Shown here piece after piece: positions 11,894-22,497 of a stretch of 64,000 nt of DNA. Under the pieces are notes generated by a model. The model searched no databases. It had not been told where the DNA came from and saw only the letters and a program-made list of their open reading frames with translations. Source of the DNA: Cervus elaphus (lineage: Eukaryota; Chordata; Mammalia; Artiodactyla; Cervidae); contig NC_057842.1 in NCBI RefSeq assembly GCF_910594005.1, forward strand, positions 63,943,777 to 64,007,776. The letters are read 5' to 3'. Both the position numbers and the translations under genes were made by a program. Position 1 is the first letter of the stretch; each line of letters begins with the position of its first letter.

Positions 11894-12774
11894 ACTTAAG
11901 ATGGCACACACATTTCCCCCGTCTTAACCAAAAGCTGTGAGAGTGAGCCTTTTTCTCATGCATTCGTGATCTAACCAGATCTTTGCGTGTACTGACTATG
12001 TGTTCAAACGTCATCTCGTGCAGGATATCTGCACACACTACGGTGCTGATTTTAGGCCTCTTTTTTTTCCTCCCTACACTCATTTGCGCACGACTTCACT
12101 CATCATCAACCGTTAGTTTGCCAAATGATCCTTCTCTAGCCCTGAGTCTTCTCTTGGGCTTCAGTTCTACATTTCTGATGGTCCACTGGACAAATGTAAC
12201 CACGTGTTCCCTCTAAAATCTAACACAACCAAAACTGAATCTTCTTTCTTCCTGCTCCCAAATCAGTAGTCACTAACTCGCCTCTTTCTGTCACTGGAGC
12301 TGCCATTCTCCTGGCTACCCAGGCTGCAGTCCACTTCCTCTCTTTCCCCACAGATCCCACATCCTATCATTTCCTCCTCCAACACTATCATATCATGTTC
12401 CAGGGACAGGACTATTTGTCTGGAGTCAGAAAGACCCAGGAATTAGTTAACTGAGATTTCTATCCCTCCTTTTCATCATCTTTAAAGTACAAGCCAGGAC
12501 TATCTTGAAGTTTACATGATCCAACGCATACAAGAACCTAATGGCACTTAAGTGCTCACTTTATGATGTTTTCTTCCCTGCCTTCCATTTCTGTGGTCAG
12601 TATTACAGTGGTGTCCTTCACAATATCTCAGCTAAATGATCACACTAAATTTTTAAATTCTGTTTTTTTAGTCTTTCCCTCCCTCCAAACACTTCATAAA
12701 ATTCTATTAGGTTCACACTATAATCTTACTCAAAAGTTTTAATGAATGTCTGATTTTTAAAGCAGACATGTCTA
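11894..12774. other. Intergenic sequence, no gene seen
   Basis: Pyrimidine-rich, probably old LINE-derived, with no supported gene. The 77- and 68-codon ORFs overlap on opposite strands and show no recognisable protein. Confidence 0.4.
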
Positions 12775-12982
12775 TACTACTATATATAAATAGATAACTA
12801 ATAAGGACCTATCATATAGTGCAGGGAACTCTTCTCAATACTCTGTACTTATATGGCAAAAGAATCTAAAAAAGAGTGGAATATGTATACATATAACTGA
12901 TTCACTTTGCCATATAGCAGAAACTAACACAACATTGTAAATCAACCATACTCCAATAAAATTAAAAAATAAAAAGGCAGAG
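12775..12982 (+). mobile_element. L1 3' UTR fragment (ruminant type)
   Basis: 'gataactaataaggaccta', 'tagtgcagggaact', 'ttgtaaatcaaccatactcc' and an 'aataaaattaaaaaataaaa' tail are the 3' end of ruminant L1. Confidence 0.8.
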
Positions 12983-13187
12983 GTGTCTAAAGTTGGGTGG
13001 TTACTTCTTACTAAACTAACTGTTTAGGGAAGAGCAAGGACTTTCGTGAATTCATATTAACTTTCCCTGAAGCACAATGCATGCACCAGGGGTCAGTGGA
13101 CATTTCCTCCAAAAAATGATTAAAATTATGATCTTAGAAAGTTTGATACAGAATATGAGAAGCTATTTTCAATATGCTAAATTCTTC

Positions 13188-13390
13188 TCCCTGGGGCTCA
13201 GTGGTCAAGAATCTGCCAGCAATGCGGGAGACCTGGGTTTAATCCCTAGGTTGGGAAGATGCCCTGAAAGAGGGCATGGAAACCCACTCCAGTATTCTTG
13301 CCTGGAGAATCCCATGGACAGAGGAGCCTGGTGGGCTACAGTCTATGGGGTCACAGTCAGACATGGCTGAGTGACTAACACTTTCACTTC
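13188..13390 (+). mobile_element. Bov-tA SINE, near full length
   Basis: 'ccctggggctcagtggtca' head through 'cccatggacagaggagcc' to 'gactaacactttcac'. Confidence 0.9.
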
Positions 13391-13756
13391 AAATTTTTCA
13401 AGGACACATCTAATCTCATTTCTGACCTTATATGGTCTTTCTTAACTCATTTCAAATATCTGGTAGCATTTTGCTTGTCAACTTTAGGTGTAGGAGCAAA
13501 AATTGATGGCTTCACCAGTCAGCATATTTTTCTGGTCCTTGAAGAGACAGAAGTCTTGAATGACTTACACACTGGCTTCATGGCCACCACCCATATTCAC
13601 TGGAGGACAGTGTTGTCAATAATCAAGCTCTAAATTCATCCCATTTTGCATTGCATTTGTCAGTTATTCATTTATGAGTCAAAAGGAACATGGAGGCTGC
13701 TTTTTGAGACTGGAGTACACGGCAGGTGAGCAGTCCTGCACTTACCCCGATACGGA

Positions 13757-13920
13757 GATTCTAACATTCATATATTCATGTACATGGATCAGCCTATGAT
13801 TCTAACATTCATATATTCACGTACATGGATCAGCCCATGATTCTAACATTCATATATTCATGTACATGGATCAGCCTATGATTCTAACATTCATATATTC
13901 ATGTACATGGATCAGCCCAG
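13757..13920. repeat. 41-bp minisatellite, 4 copies
   Basis: Units start at 13757, 13798, 13839 and 13880, each beginning 'gattctaacattcatatat'. They differ at two to three positions. Copies 1 and 3 share 'agccta' and copies 2 and 4 share 'agccca', which suggests an 82-bp dimer was duplicated. Copies 1, 3 and 4 contain the palindrome 'catgtacatg'; copy 2 has 'cacgtacatg'. Confidence 0.95.
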
Positions 13921-13924
13921 ACCT

Positions 13925-14245
13925 GGGCCGTCCAGCACAACAGCCACAAGCCACGCGGCAGTTAAGCACGTGAGATGCGGGCGGCCAGACTGATGTGCTG
14001 CGAGTGCAAAACATACAATGGATTTCAAGAACTGAGTACATAACTTATGTTGATCATCTGTTGAAACGAAAATATTTTGGTTCTATTGGGTTAAATAAAC
14101 TGTATCAGAATTAATTTCATCTGATTCTATCTGCTATTTTTTATAAGTAGCTACTAGCATATTTAAAATTACATATGCAACTCACACGTGTGACTTATAG
14201 TCCACTTGTGGCTGTACTCCTCTTAGCACTGTCCCAAATGCTCGT
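13925..14245 (+). mobile_element. MER5-like hAT-Charlie DNA transposon relic
   Basis: 'ccgtccagcacaacagccac', an interior with 'tttaaaattacatatgcaac' and 'tccacttgtggctgtact' resemble the MER5 group of non-autonomous hAT elements. Strongly diverged. Confidence 0.5.
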
Positions 14246-14504
14246 TTAAAATGCTCCCTGGGTCCCACTTTTGAAAATTCTGCTTTAGTACCTCCAGGTT
14301 AGGGACTAGAAATCTGATACTTCTTCGCTTTCTAATTCAACTGTTAAGTCAAACTAGAGAATCGTTTTATACTTCTTTTGACTAGATGATTTTGAGAGTC
14401 CTCAGCACAGCAAACAGTGATTCAAAGAGAACAAAGGCAGTAATAGTTTTCAATTTTGATTGCATGACAATGGCCACCCACCACAATCATGCATGTTTCC
14501 CAAT
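14246..14504. other. Intergenic spacer, nothing recognised
   Basis: Nothing is supported between the MER5-like relic and the L1 fragment. Confidence 0.4.
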
Positions 14505-16540
14505 TAGCAAAACACATATTACTCAGCAATAAAAAAGAATGATTTGAGTCAGTCCTAATGAGGTGGATGAACCTAGAGCCTATTATTCAGAGTGAAGTAA
14601 GTCAGAAAGAGAAAAACAAATATCGTATATTAACACATACGGTACTAGTTAGTACTACTAGTACCAAAGATGGTACTAATGAACCTATTTGCAGGGCAGC
14701 AATGGAGATGTAGACATAGAGAACAGACTTGTGGGCACAGTAGGGGAAAGGGAGGATGGGAGAAATTGAGAGAGTAGCATGGAAACACATACATCACCAT
14801 ATCTAAGAGATGGTCACCTAGAGCCAGACATCTGGAATCTGAAGTCAAGTGGGCCTTAGGAAGCATTACTACGAACAAAGCTAGTGGAGGTGAGGGAATT
14901 CCAGTTGAGCTATTTCAAATCCTAAAAGATGATGCTGTGAAAGTGCTGCACTCAATACGCCAGCAAATTTGGAAAACCCAGCAGTGGCCACAGGACTGAA
15001 AAAGGTCAGTTTTCATTCCAATCCCAATGAAAGGCAATGCCAAAGAATGCTCAGACTACCGCACAATTGCACTCATCTCACACGCTAGTAAAGTAATGCT
15101 CAAAATTCTCCAAGCCAGGCTTCAGCAATATGTCAACCGTGAACTTCCAGATGTTCAGGCTGGATTCAGAAAAGGAGGAACCAGAGATCAAATTGCCAAC
15201 ATCTGATGGATCATTGAAAAAGCAAGAGAGTTCCAGAAAAACATCTATTTCTGCCTTATTCACTATGCCAACGCCTTTGACTGTGTGGATTACAACAAAC
15301 TGTGGGAAATTCTGAAAGAGATGGAAATACCAGACCACCTGACCTGCCTCCTGAGAAACCTGTATGCAGGTCAGGAAGCAACAGTTAGAGCTGGACATGG
15401 ACCAACAGACTGGTTTCAAAAAGGAAAAGGAGTACATCAAGGCTGTATATTGTCACCCTGCTTATTTAACTTATATGCAAAGTACATCATGAGAAACGCT
15501 GGGCTGGATGAAGCACAAGCTGGAATCAAGACTGCCAGGAGAAATATCAATAACCTCAGATATGCAGATGACACCACCCTTAAGGCAGAAAGTGAAGAAG
15601 AACTAAAGAGCCTCTTGATGAAAGTGAAAGAGGAGAGTGAAAAAGTTGGCTTAAAGCTCAACACTCAGAAAACTAAGATCATGGCATATGGTCCCATCAC
15701 TTTATGGGAAATAGATGGGGAAACAGTGGAAACGGTGTCAGACTTTATTTTTTTGGGCTCCAAAGTCACTGCAGATGGTGACGGCAGCCATGAAATCAAA
15801 AGACACTTACTCCTTGGAAGGAAAGTTATGACCAACCTAAACAACATATTAAAAAGCAGAGACATTACTTTGCCAAGAAAGTTCCATCTAGTCAAGGCTG
15901 TGGTTTTTCCATTAGTCATGTATGGATGTGAGAGTTGGACTGTAAAGAAAGCTGAGTGCCGAAAAATTGATGCTTTTGATCTGTGGTGTTGGAGAAGACT
16001 CTTGAGAGTCCCGTGGACTGCAAGGAGATCCAATCAGTCCATCCTAAAGGAGATCAGTCCTGAGTGTTCATTGGAAGGACTGATGCTGAAGCTGAAACTC
16101 CAATACGTTGGCCACCTGATGCGAAGAACTGACATTTGAAAAGACCCTGATGTGGGAAAGATTGAAGGCAGGAAGAGAAGGGGACGACAGAGGATGAGAT
16201 GGTTGGATGGCATCACCGACTCAATGGACATGAGTTTGGGTAAACTCCGGGAGTTGGTGATGGACAGGGAGACCTGGCGTGCTGTGGTTCATGGGGTCGC
16301 AAAGAGTCAGACATGACTGAGCAACTGAACTGAACTGAGTGAAAATTTGGTGCATGGGAGCTCAACCCAGTGGTCTGTGACATGGGTGGAAGGTGGGAGG
16401 GAGGTACAAGAGAGAGGAGATATATAGATACCTATCTACCGCAGATTCATGTTGAGGTATGACAGAAAGCAAGACAATATTGGAAAGCAATTATCTTTCA
16501 ATTAAAAATAAATAAAATAAAAAATTAATTAATTAAAAAA
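14505..16540 (+). mobile_element. L1 3' end interrupted by BovB
   Basis: The left part (14505-14802) holds L1 blocks 'attactcagcaataaaaaag' and 'gagtgaagtaagtcagaaag'. The right part (16339-16540) resumes with 'gtgaaaatttggtgcatggg' and ends 'aattaaaaataaataaaat'. The interval between is a BovB insertion, so the L1 arrived first. Confidence 0.8.
14803..16338 (+). mobile_element. BovB (RTE) LINE, 5'-truncated, reverse-transcriptase fragment
   Basis: A 284-codon open frame at 15285-16139 encodes the C-terminal part of an RTE-type reverse transcriptase. 'GCILSPCLFNLYAKY' (palm) is followed by the catalytic 'RYADDTTL' box, then the thumb and C-terminal region. Upstream the same protein is broken: an in-frame TGA lies near 15206 where the frame should continue. 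The 3' end shows the BovB tail 'cagggagacctggcgtgc' to 'gactgagcaactgaactgaa'. The endonuclease domain is missing, so this copy is dead. It sits inside an older L1. It is not a host gene although the frame is long. Confidence 0.95.
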
Positions 16541-16562
16541 TAAAATCACAATACACCATTTT

Positions 16563-16687
16563 ACTGGAGAAGGAAATGGCAATCCACTCCAGTTTTCTTG
16601 CCTGGAGAATCCCAAGGACAGAGGAGCCTGGCGAGCTACAGTCCATGGAGTTGCAAAGAGTCGGACACGACTGAGCAACAAACACAG
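16563..16687 (+). mobile_element. Bov-tA SINE, 3' part
   Basis: 'actggagaaggaaatggcaa' through 'gtcggacacgactgagcaac'. Confidence 0.85.
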
Positions 16688-16699
16688 AGCATTTTACGG

Positions 16700-17150
16700 G
16701 CCTGGAAGTCAGGTGGAAACAACTAAGTTATACATATCACAAATGTAAGGGCACGTAACCTTTGACTCACTTCTAGAAATGGATCCTGCAAATCTTCTCA
16801 AAAGTTCATTAGGACACATCTATAATTCACTTTGGTAGTATTTGAAATAGTGAAAAGCTATAAAGTTATGAAATTATGACACATCCAACTGAACACTCTG
16901 CAGGCTATAAGCAAGGTCATCTTTATGTACTGACATGGAAAGAGGTCTATGATATTTACGACAGGCAAAGCAAGTTGCAAAAAAGGACAGATTCTATTTG
17001 TATGTGAAAAAATGTGTACATATATTTATATATGCTTAGAAATTTTCAGAAACCACTAATATTAATTACTGTAATAGCAAAGATTCCCAGTGATATGAAA
17101 AGGAACTTTTACTTTGCTTTTTATATCCTTTTGCATTGGTTTAGCTTTTA
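16700..17150 (+). mobile_element. Old L1 3' UTR (L1M type)
   Basis: 'acatggaaagaggtctatga', 'caagttgcaaaaaaggac' and a 'ttgcattggtttagctttt' end resemble the 3' UTR of old mammalian L1 elements. Confidence 0.55.
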
Positions 17151-17555
17151 AAGATGAGCAACATGCAAGATTTACATTGCACATTACAAAAAACGCTATT
17201 TTCAAATCTACACAATGCCCAACCATATAAACACTTCAACGTTTTGGTTCCTGTTACAGAAATTTGCTTTTCACTGTTGCCTTTTAATCTGGAGTCTTTA
17301 AATTTTTTTCACTTTAATTTTCTAAAAAGCCACAGCATATACTCATTCATTGATTCAATCAGTTGTTACTGACGACATACTTTATGCCAGGCACTATGGT
17401 AAGGCAGAAAAATGAAGAGCAGGGCACCAGGGGAGGACTATAACCAAATGCACATGTACATAATAATTAGTAGTGAGGGCTACGAAGGCCTGAATTTTCA
17501 GATGCTGAAATGTCCAAACGTCGTGTACTCCCGCGTGTGCGTAGTACATACATTT
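17151..17555. other. Intergenic spacer, nothing recognised
   Basis: No gene or clear repeat was seen. Confidence 0.4.
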
Positions 17556-17746
17556 ACCCATGCGTGCTCGGTCGCCTCCGGCTCTTTGGGACCCCATGGA
17601 CTGAAGCCAGTCAGGCTCCTCGGTCCATGGCAAGAACCCTGGAGTGGGTAGCCATTTCCTCCTCCACCCGGCCATAGAACCTCCTGCTGCTCCGTTTCCA
17701 GCATGGGCAGGCGAATTCTTCACCACTGAGCCGTCTGGGAAGCCCC
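17556..17746 (-). mobile_element. Bov-A2-type SINE
   Basis: The reverse complement starts 'ggggcttcccagacggctca' and retains 'ccatggaccgaggagcctga' and the 'ggtcccaaagagcc' block. Confidence 0.85.
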
Positions 17747-18019
17747 ATCTTTACCCACACACACGTGCGTGTGTGCCAAGTGGTTTCGGTCTTCATCAGT
17801 GCATATATAAGTGCTACTGAATTAAAGTGTCGTTTGGATAAATTATTCTGGGAAATTTCCCAAATTAATCTTTCTCCTGCATTCATTATAAAGAATTTAG
17901 TGCAAATTATTTTTTAATAGCGAAGGTTTGTTTTTTTTTTCTTTTTTTTCTTTCTTTCTTTTTTTGGTTGTCAATTTAGGAAAATTACTTAGCTACTGCA
18001 GGCCTTAGTTTACTCCTCC

Positions 18020-18830
18020 GCCAAGTGGAGGATGTACTTCTCGGGTCTGCTGTCTCGGGGAGAATTTTCTGCGCTGATCAGACTGTTCACAGCAGCGCCC
18101 GGCACCCAGCGGCGTAGGGGTGGGGCGGGTCCGATAAAGCGCAATTGGGCGCAGGCGGCGCAGCGGGCCGGCTCTCCGGAGAGGCGCGGCGTTCTCACTG
18201 TGGATCAGGTGAGAATCGCGGCGCTTTCAAAGACTTTTCATCCCAGCATTCTTGCCCGGCGATTTCTTTTTCAGGGCGCGCTGCGGCTGCAGGGCGTCAA
18301 CTCGCCCAGGATCAGCCAACCGTCCAGCTCGACTTCTTGAGCGGATCACAGGCTAAGGCCGCCGGCGCTACTAAACTCAAATCCACCGACGCCCCCCAGA
18401 CGCCCTACGCGTCCGGAGCGGACTTGGCTCTGGGTAGGCGGTAGCCTCGCCTCTAAAGGAGGCTGTTCGTTTAAATTCTGGCGCCACTCCCGCGCCACGT
18501 AGAGCCAGTCTCGGAAGCGACGGACAGCGGCGCGGCAGCGGGCGTGCGCCCAGAGCTGGACGTGCGCGCCGCGGAGGGGCGGTGCGCGCACCACGCCGCG
18601 GAACGAGCCCCCGAAAGAAAAGAGCCGCCTGGCGCGCTCTCGCTCCTCGCGTCAGGAACCGGCCACGCCCCCGTGCTCTCCAGGGCCCAATAGAGGCGAG
18701 AGGGCGGGGCGGCCTCCCGCTGGCTCAGAAGAGACTATATAAGGAACTGCAGGCGGCGCGGCTCGGTCTTTTACGACGGATCTTGGGAGCGGGTCGTCTG
18801 TGGTAGGTAAGTACACGTTGCTGGCGGTCG
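18020..18830 (+). promoter_or_regulatory. CpG island and 5'TOP promoter of SNHG5
   Basis: The segment is CpG-dense against an AT-rich background. A TATA box 'tatataa' at 18736-18742 is followed 32 bases later by a pyrimidine start 'cttttac' (C at 18768). This is the terminal oligopyrimidine initiation pattern used by ribosomal-protein and snoRNA host genes. The ORFs in this GC-rich stretch are compositional. Confidence 0.8.
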
Positions 18831-19802
18831 TGCGCGCGAACCTGGGTGGCGCAGGTTGCGTTGGCGAATGCGATACGGTAAAAAGACTTCAGAAATTGAG
18901 GGTTAGAGTGCGGCGTTGAGTATTTGTACATGGAAAACAGGCCGCCGGACCGCCACGTGTCCCCAGTCGCGGTGGCGATCGGCTTTGAGCTTGGGCCTGC
19001 GTAGGCTGCTGCAGGTGGTCATGGCGCTGCGCGCGGCCGGGTTGCTAAGCCGGCTGGATAATCCTGAACGGAGCACGGGAAACGACCACATTCCTGGGAC
19101 TTGGGGCGGGAGTTACGCTTAACGTTGACTTCCAGGCCTTAGATACGTCGTCATGTCAACAGTTAATTTCAAAATCGGCAGCTACGTATTGCGTGAGACT
19201 GAGTTGTATCGTGCCCAGGTGGCGCAGTGTGCAAATCGAATTGTTGGAGGGGAAGGTTTTAGTGCTGAAAACCTTGAACTATGACCTTCTATGACAATAC
19301 TTAATTTTTAATATATTTTTTCTTCCGCAGGTTAATGTATTGATTCTCCCGCAGGAACAATGGATTTCGGTGTAGCGGAACTGTTACATGGAGAAGCTAA
19401 GGTAAGTATTGAGTGCTTAGTTTTACGCTGAAGGAATAAACCTGTTGATTTACAGGAAAGATGATGCATCATTTGAAATTGTTTTCTTTTTTTTTAGATG
19501 CAAAGGTACATTTCAAAACATGCCGGACAGTATTGGCTGGAAAATGACTTGGTTAAAACCTGATGATCTTACCAGGTATGCGTTCCACTAGTACTTTGAA
19601 TCTCCATATGCTTAGTCCACGTGTAGATTAAATGAGAAAAATATTTTTGTTTTTTAACAGCATTCTGCAGGTTGATGAATACTAATGAAGCTGTGGGTGT
19701 CACTGAGCAGCTTCATTTTAAAGTTACCCTGACTTACATCTGCTGCAGTAATTCTGAGATTGGTGGTAAATGTCGGTGTGGTGTAGCTTAATGGATTTTG
19801 GT

Positions 19803-19876
19803 CTGATCAATGATGAAACCAATCCCGAAGCTGATAACCTGGAGAAAGGCATGTACGGATTCGGCTTCTGAGACAA
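19803..19876 (+). ncRNA. SNORD50B: SNORD50B, C/D box snoRNA (U50B)
   Basis: C box 'atgatga' is at 19810-19816, D' box 'ctga' at 19831-19834 and D box 'ctga' at 19868-19871. A short terminal stem can be drawn between 'gtct' upstream and 'agac' downstream. The guide segments upstream of D' ('ccaatcccgaag') and D ('tacggattcggctt') are those of the U50 family, known to guide 28S rRNA 2'-O-methylation. It lies in SNHG5 intron 4, about 104 bases before the next 3' splice site, which suits splicing-dependent release. Confidence 0.92.
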
Positions 19877-20100
19877 GACTAATGTGCAGATGTGAGTAGA
19901 AGTTTTATAACAGATTTCTGTTGGGTTATGCCTCAGAGGAAAAACTTAATTCACAGTAGTGGGGTTTTCTGTGCCGACAGTGAGGGGTTGCTGTCTGCCT
20001 GTTGAAAGAAGTCGGTGTGCTGTGACATTTCGAAGGTGGAAACATTTCTGTGAGTAGAGATGTTTTGCTTCAAAATCAGTAAACATTGTGTCCTTGGTCT

Positions 20101-20172
20101 TACCTATGATGATCCTATCCCGAACCTGAATTTCTGTTGAAAAAACTTAATACGGATCTGGCTTCTGAGGTG
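20101..20172 (+). ncRNA. SNORD50A: SNORD50A, C/D box snoRNA (U50)
   Basis: C box 'atgatga' is at 20106-20112, D' box 'ctga' at 20126-20129 and D box 'ctga' at 20165-20168. The terminal stem pairs 'acct' with 'aggt'. The guides 'ctatcccgaac' and 'tacggatctggctt' closely match the neighbouring SNORD50B, so the two are paralogues. Human U50 is known as a 28S rRNA methylation guide and a proposed tumour suppressor. It lies in SNHG5 intron 5, about 92 bases before the exon 6 acceptor. Confidence 0.95.
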
Positions 20173-20570
20173 GACCTTTATAAGGACAACAGCATTTTTG
20201 AAAATTGTTTTAAGTTTTTTGATGTAGATAGTTTTGTAAACTTCAAATGTTTTTCCTTTCCTAGGACTAGTGCTGCGAGATTTACTTGTCTGTCATATGA
20301 AAAATCTGGTGATTGGGAAAATCTCCATTTTATGGATGTGGGAAGAAAGTTCAAGATGAATTATATTTTTACATTGATTTGTACATAGATTCTGAACCAG
20401 CATAGAGTCTAGATAATGCATTCATAAGAGTCAAGGCATTTCTGTTTGACCATGACACTACTGTAGAATCATAACCTGTTAACCAGTGTATTACTTTCTA
20501 CCTGTGAAACTATTTTGAAAGGAAAATTCTAGTTATCCAGCCTTGTAATTAAATAATTTTGAATAGCCTT

Positions 20571-20893
20571 TGGTTCTCTGTCTGTCTGAATTGAGTTTAA
20601 AACTGCGTGATTGTAATTAACACCAAGTTAAAGTGTATACTCTTGCGGTGGAATCTTTAGTCAGATTTCTATGGAGAGATAATTTGGTTTGGCAAGAATA
20701 AGTAATGTGGAAAATGTTAGCTTCAATCAGGGTGTTATGTATTACTGAATTAATGGGGTGAGAGCAAAGTGTAAGAGATGGGACCTGTTAACAGTGAGGG
20801 AAGGTCACTGATAAAATCTGGGTTAAAACTGGTCAAGCACTGTATGGAATGGGTTAAATAATAGCATCTAATCTAACCGAGGTGGTTGGGCCC
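20571..20893. other. Spacer downstream of SNHG5
   Basis: AT-rich, nothing recognised. Confidence 0.4.
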
Positions 20894-20981
20894 TGCTGCT
20901 GTTAAGTCTTCAATCGTGTCCAACTCTGCGACCCCATTCTCTAGGCAAGAATACTGGAGTGGGTTGCCATTTCCTTCTCCT
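20894..20981 (-). mobile_element. Bov-A2 SINE fragment
   Basis: 'tgctgctgttaagtcttcaa', 'gtccaactctgcgacccc' and 'gggttgccatttccttctcc'. Confidence 0.8.
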
Positions 20982-21004
20982 GTTGGGCCCTAACCCTAAC
21001 CTGT

Positions 21005-21365
21005 TCCCATATTTAAATGTTAAAGTCAGTGCCAATATTATCATCTGAATGAACTCTTAAATTGTTTGCCTGCAGAAGTGAAGAGATGATTTTGGGGCCC
21101 ATGTACCTCAGATTCATGAGACTGAGCCTGTAGTTGAGTGCCCAGTATTTCTTGTGGTGGTAAATGACCTCCATGTATAACTTCATGTTAGTGCATTTAT
21201 TATGTCCATTCAGAAATGAGACTGCAGTCAGCACCCTGATCTCCCTTACTCTGCTGTATTTGGAACTGAAGTGTGGTTTATAAAATCTGAGCACTGGCAT
21301 ACCTGTATCTAGACACCTTAATAACAACCTGGCACTTGGTTGCCAATAAATGTTGAATGCTTAAT
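21005..21365. repeat. Unclassified sequence, probably an old repeat
   Basis: It ends with the 'ccaataaatgttgaatgct' pattern seen at old SINE/LINE 3' ends. A 25-base block (21033-21057) recurs exactly at 33473-33497. The minus strand holds a 104-codon frame (21013-21327) with no domain I recognise. Confidence 0.4.
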
Positions 21366-21368
21366 TGA

Positions 21369-21470
21369 GGGGGACTTTGATGGTCCAGTGGTTAAGATTG
21401 CTTCCAGTGTAGGTGCTGCGGGTAGGGTTGGTGAGCCCACATGCAGAGTGGTGCAGCCAAAAACCTAAAA
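21369..21470 (+). mobile_element. CHR-type SINE, truncated
   Basis: 'ggactttgatggtccagtgg' head and a 'gcagccaaaaacctaaaa' tail. Confidence 0.7.
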
Positions 21471-21544
21471 CTGAATGGCTAACATGACATTAAAACATCA
21501 AAACAAGGCAAACTTAAGAATCAGACTTGGTTTTAGAGCACTTA

Positions 21545-21600
21545 AGTTTTCCCTTATGGCTCAGTTGGTAAAGGATCTGTCTGCAATGCAGGAGTCCCTT
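21545..21600 (+). mobile_element. Bov-tA SINE head fragment
   Basis: 'ttcccttatggctcagttgg' to 'ctgcaatgcaggagtccc'. Confidence 0.7.
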
Positions 21601-21924
21601 TCCCTCCCAGTCAATCTTAAGATTCAAATGATGTACACATGTTTAATTGCACTATAGTGGGTTGGATCCCACTACAATGAGAGTTTGATCCAAATAAAAA
21701 TAAGTCCACTTGAGAGTGTAAGTATTAAAAATGGATTGAAAACATACAGTTGTGGAAGTTGGGAAAGCTCATTGTACTGATGCAATGGATATGACTGAGC
21801 AAACTCAAAGGCAAGGGAAGCCTAGGATGCTGCTGTTCACGCCAGTAATAATTTTCTCAGCTTTACACCATGCTTCCAGGTTATCTTAAAATACAGTAGA
21901 TTGAATACTGTTTGGTATTTTCTA

Positions 21925-22104
21925 GTGAAGTGAAGGTTGCTCAGTCACATCCAACTCTTTGCAACCCATTGGACTGTGTAGTCCATGGTATTCTCCAGGT
22001 CAGAATACATTCCCTTCTCCAGGAGATCTTCCCAACCCAGGGGTCTTACCCATGTCTCCTACATTGCAAGCAGATTCACTGAAGTGAGCCACCAGGGAAG
22101 CCCA
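21925..22104 (-). mobile_element. Bov-A2-type SINE
   Basis: The reverse complement starts 'gggcttccctggtggctcac'. It contains the 'tctggagaaggga' and 'ccatggactacacag' blocks. Confidence 0.88.
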
Positions 22105-22287
22105 AACTAGTTATATTGCCAGAAATCCAATATCCATTGCACTTGGCTTCCTTATCAAGTGCCCTCTGAACTGTTTATACTGTTCATAATCCTTGCTGTT
22201 TGCCCAGCTTCTGAGAACTTTTGGCTGTTTTTAAACCAGTTTCTCCATTAAACTTAGAGCCTTTAAATGCCAACCTATGTACAGATA

Positions 22288-22497
22288 ACCAGGCTTCCCT
22301 GGTGGCTCAGGGTAAAGCGTCTGCCTGCAATGCGAGAGACCTGGGTTCAATCCCTGGGTCGGGAAGATCCCCTGGAGAAGGAAATGGCAACCCACTCCAG
22401 TATTGTTGCCTGGAGAACAGCACAGACGGAGGAGCCTGGTAGGCTACAGTCCACGGAGTTGCAAAGAGTCACACGACTGAGTGACTTCACTTTGCTT
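22288..22497 (+). mobile_element. Bov-tA SINE, full length
   Basis: 'ggcttccctggtggctcagg' to 'cacacgactgagtgacttca', with intact tRNA-like head and core. Confidence 0.93.

Larger units (their letters stand above)
18768..20570 (+). ncRNA. SNHG5: SNHG5, snoRNA host gene (spliced non-coding RNA)
   Basis: The gene is identified by SNORD50B and SNORD50A in consecutive introns. Splice-site reading gives exon 1 18768-18806 (donor gtaagt), exon 2 19331-19401 (acceptor cgcag, donor gtaagt), exon 3 19498-19575 (donor gtatgc), exon 4 from 19661 to about 19764 (donor gtaaat), exon 5 from about 19981 to 20049 (donor gtgagt), and exon 6 from 20265. An 'attaaa' polyadenylation signal at 20548-20553 puts the end near 20570. 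Exons 4 and 5 are the least certain. No exon carries a long conserved frame, as expected for a 5'TOP snoRNA host whose spliced RNA is short-lived. It lies about 28 kb upstream of SYNCRIP on the same strand, the arrangement I know from human 6q14. Confidence 0.85.

Noticed and set aside
13757..13920. CRISPR-like array
   Set aside because: The whole 41-bp unit is repeated head to tail without unique spacers, in a mammalian genome. It is a minisatellite.
15285..16139. 284-codon ORF as a host gene
   Set aside because: It carries RTE-type reverse-transcriptase motifs and lies in a BovB LINE. It is a transposon fragment.
20137..20388. 83-codon ORF in SNHG5
   Set aside because: It overlaps SNORD50A and crosses the exon 6 splice acceptor, so no mature RNA would contain it intact.
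21013..21327. 104-codon minus-strand ORF as a protein gene
   Set aside because: No domain, promoter, splice or polyadenylation context. The block appears to be repeat-related because part of it recurs at 33.47 kb. Kept only as an open question.
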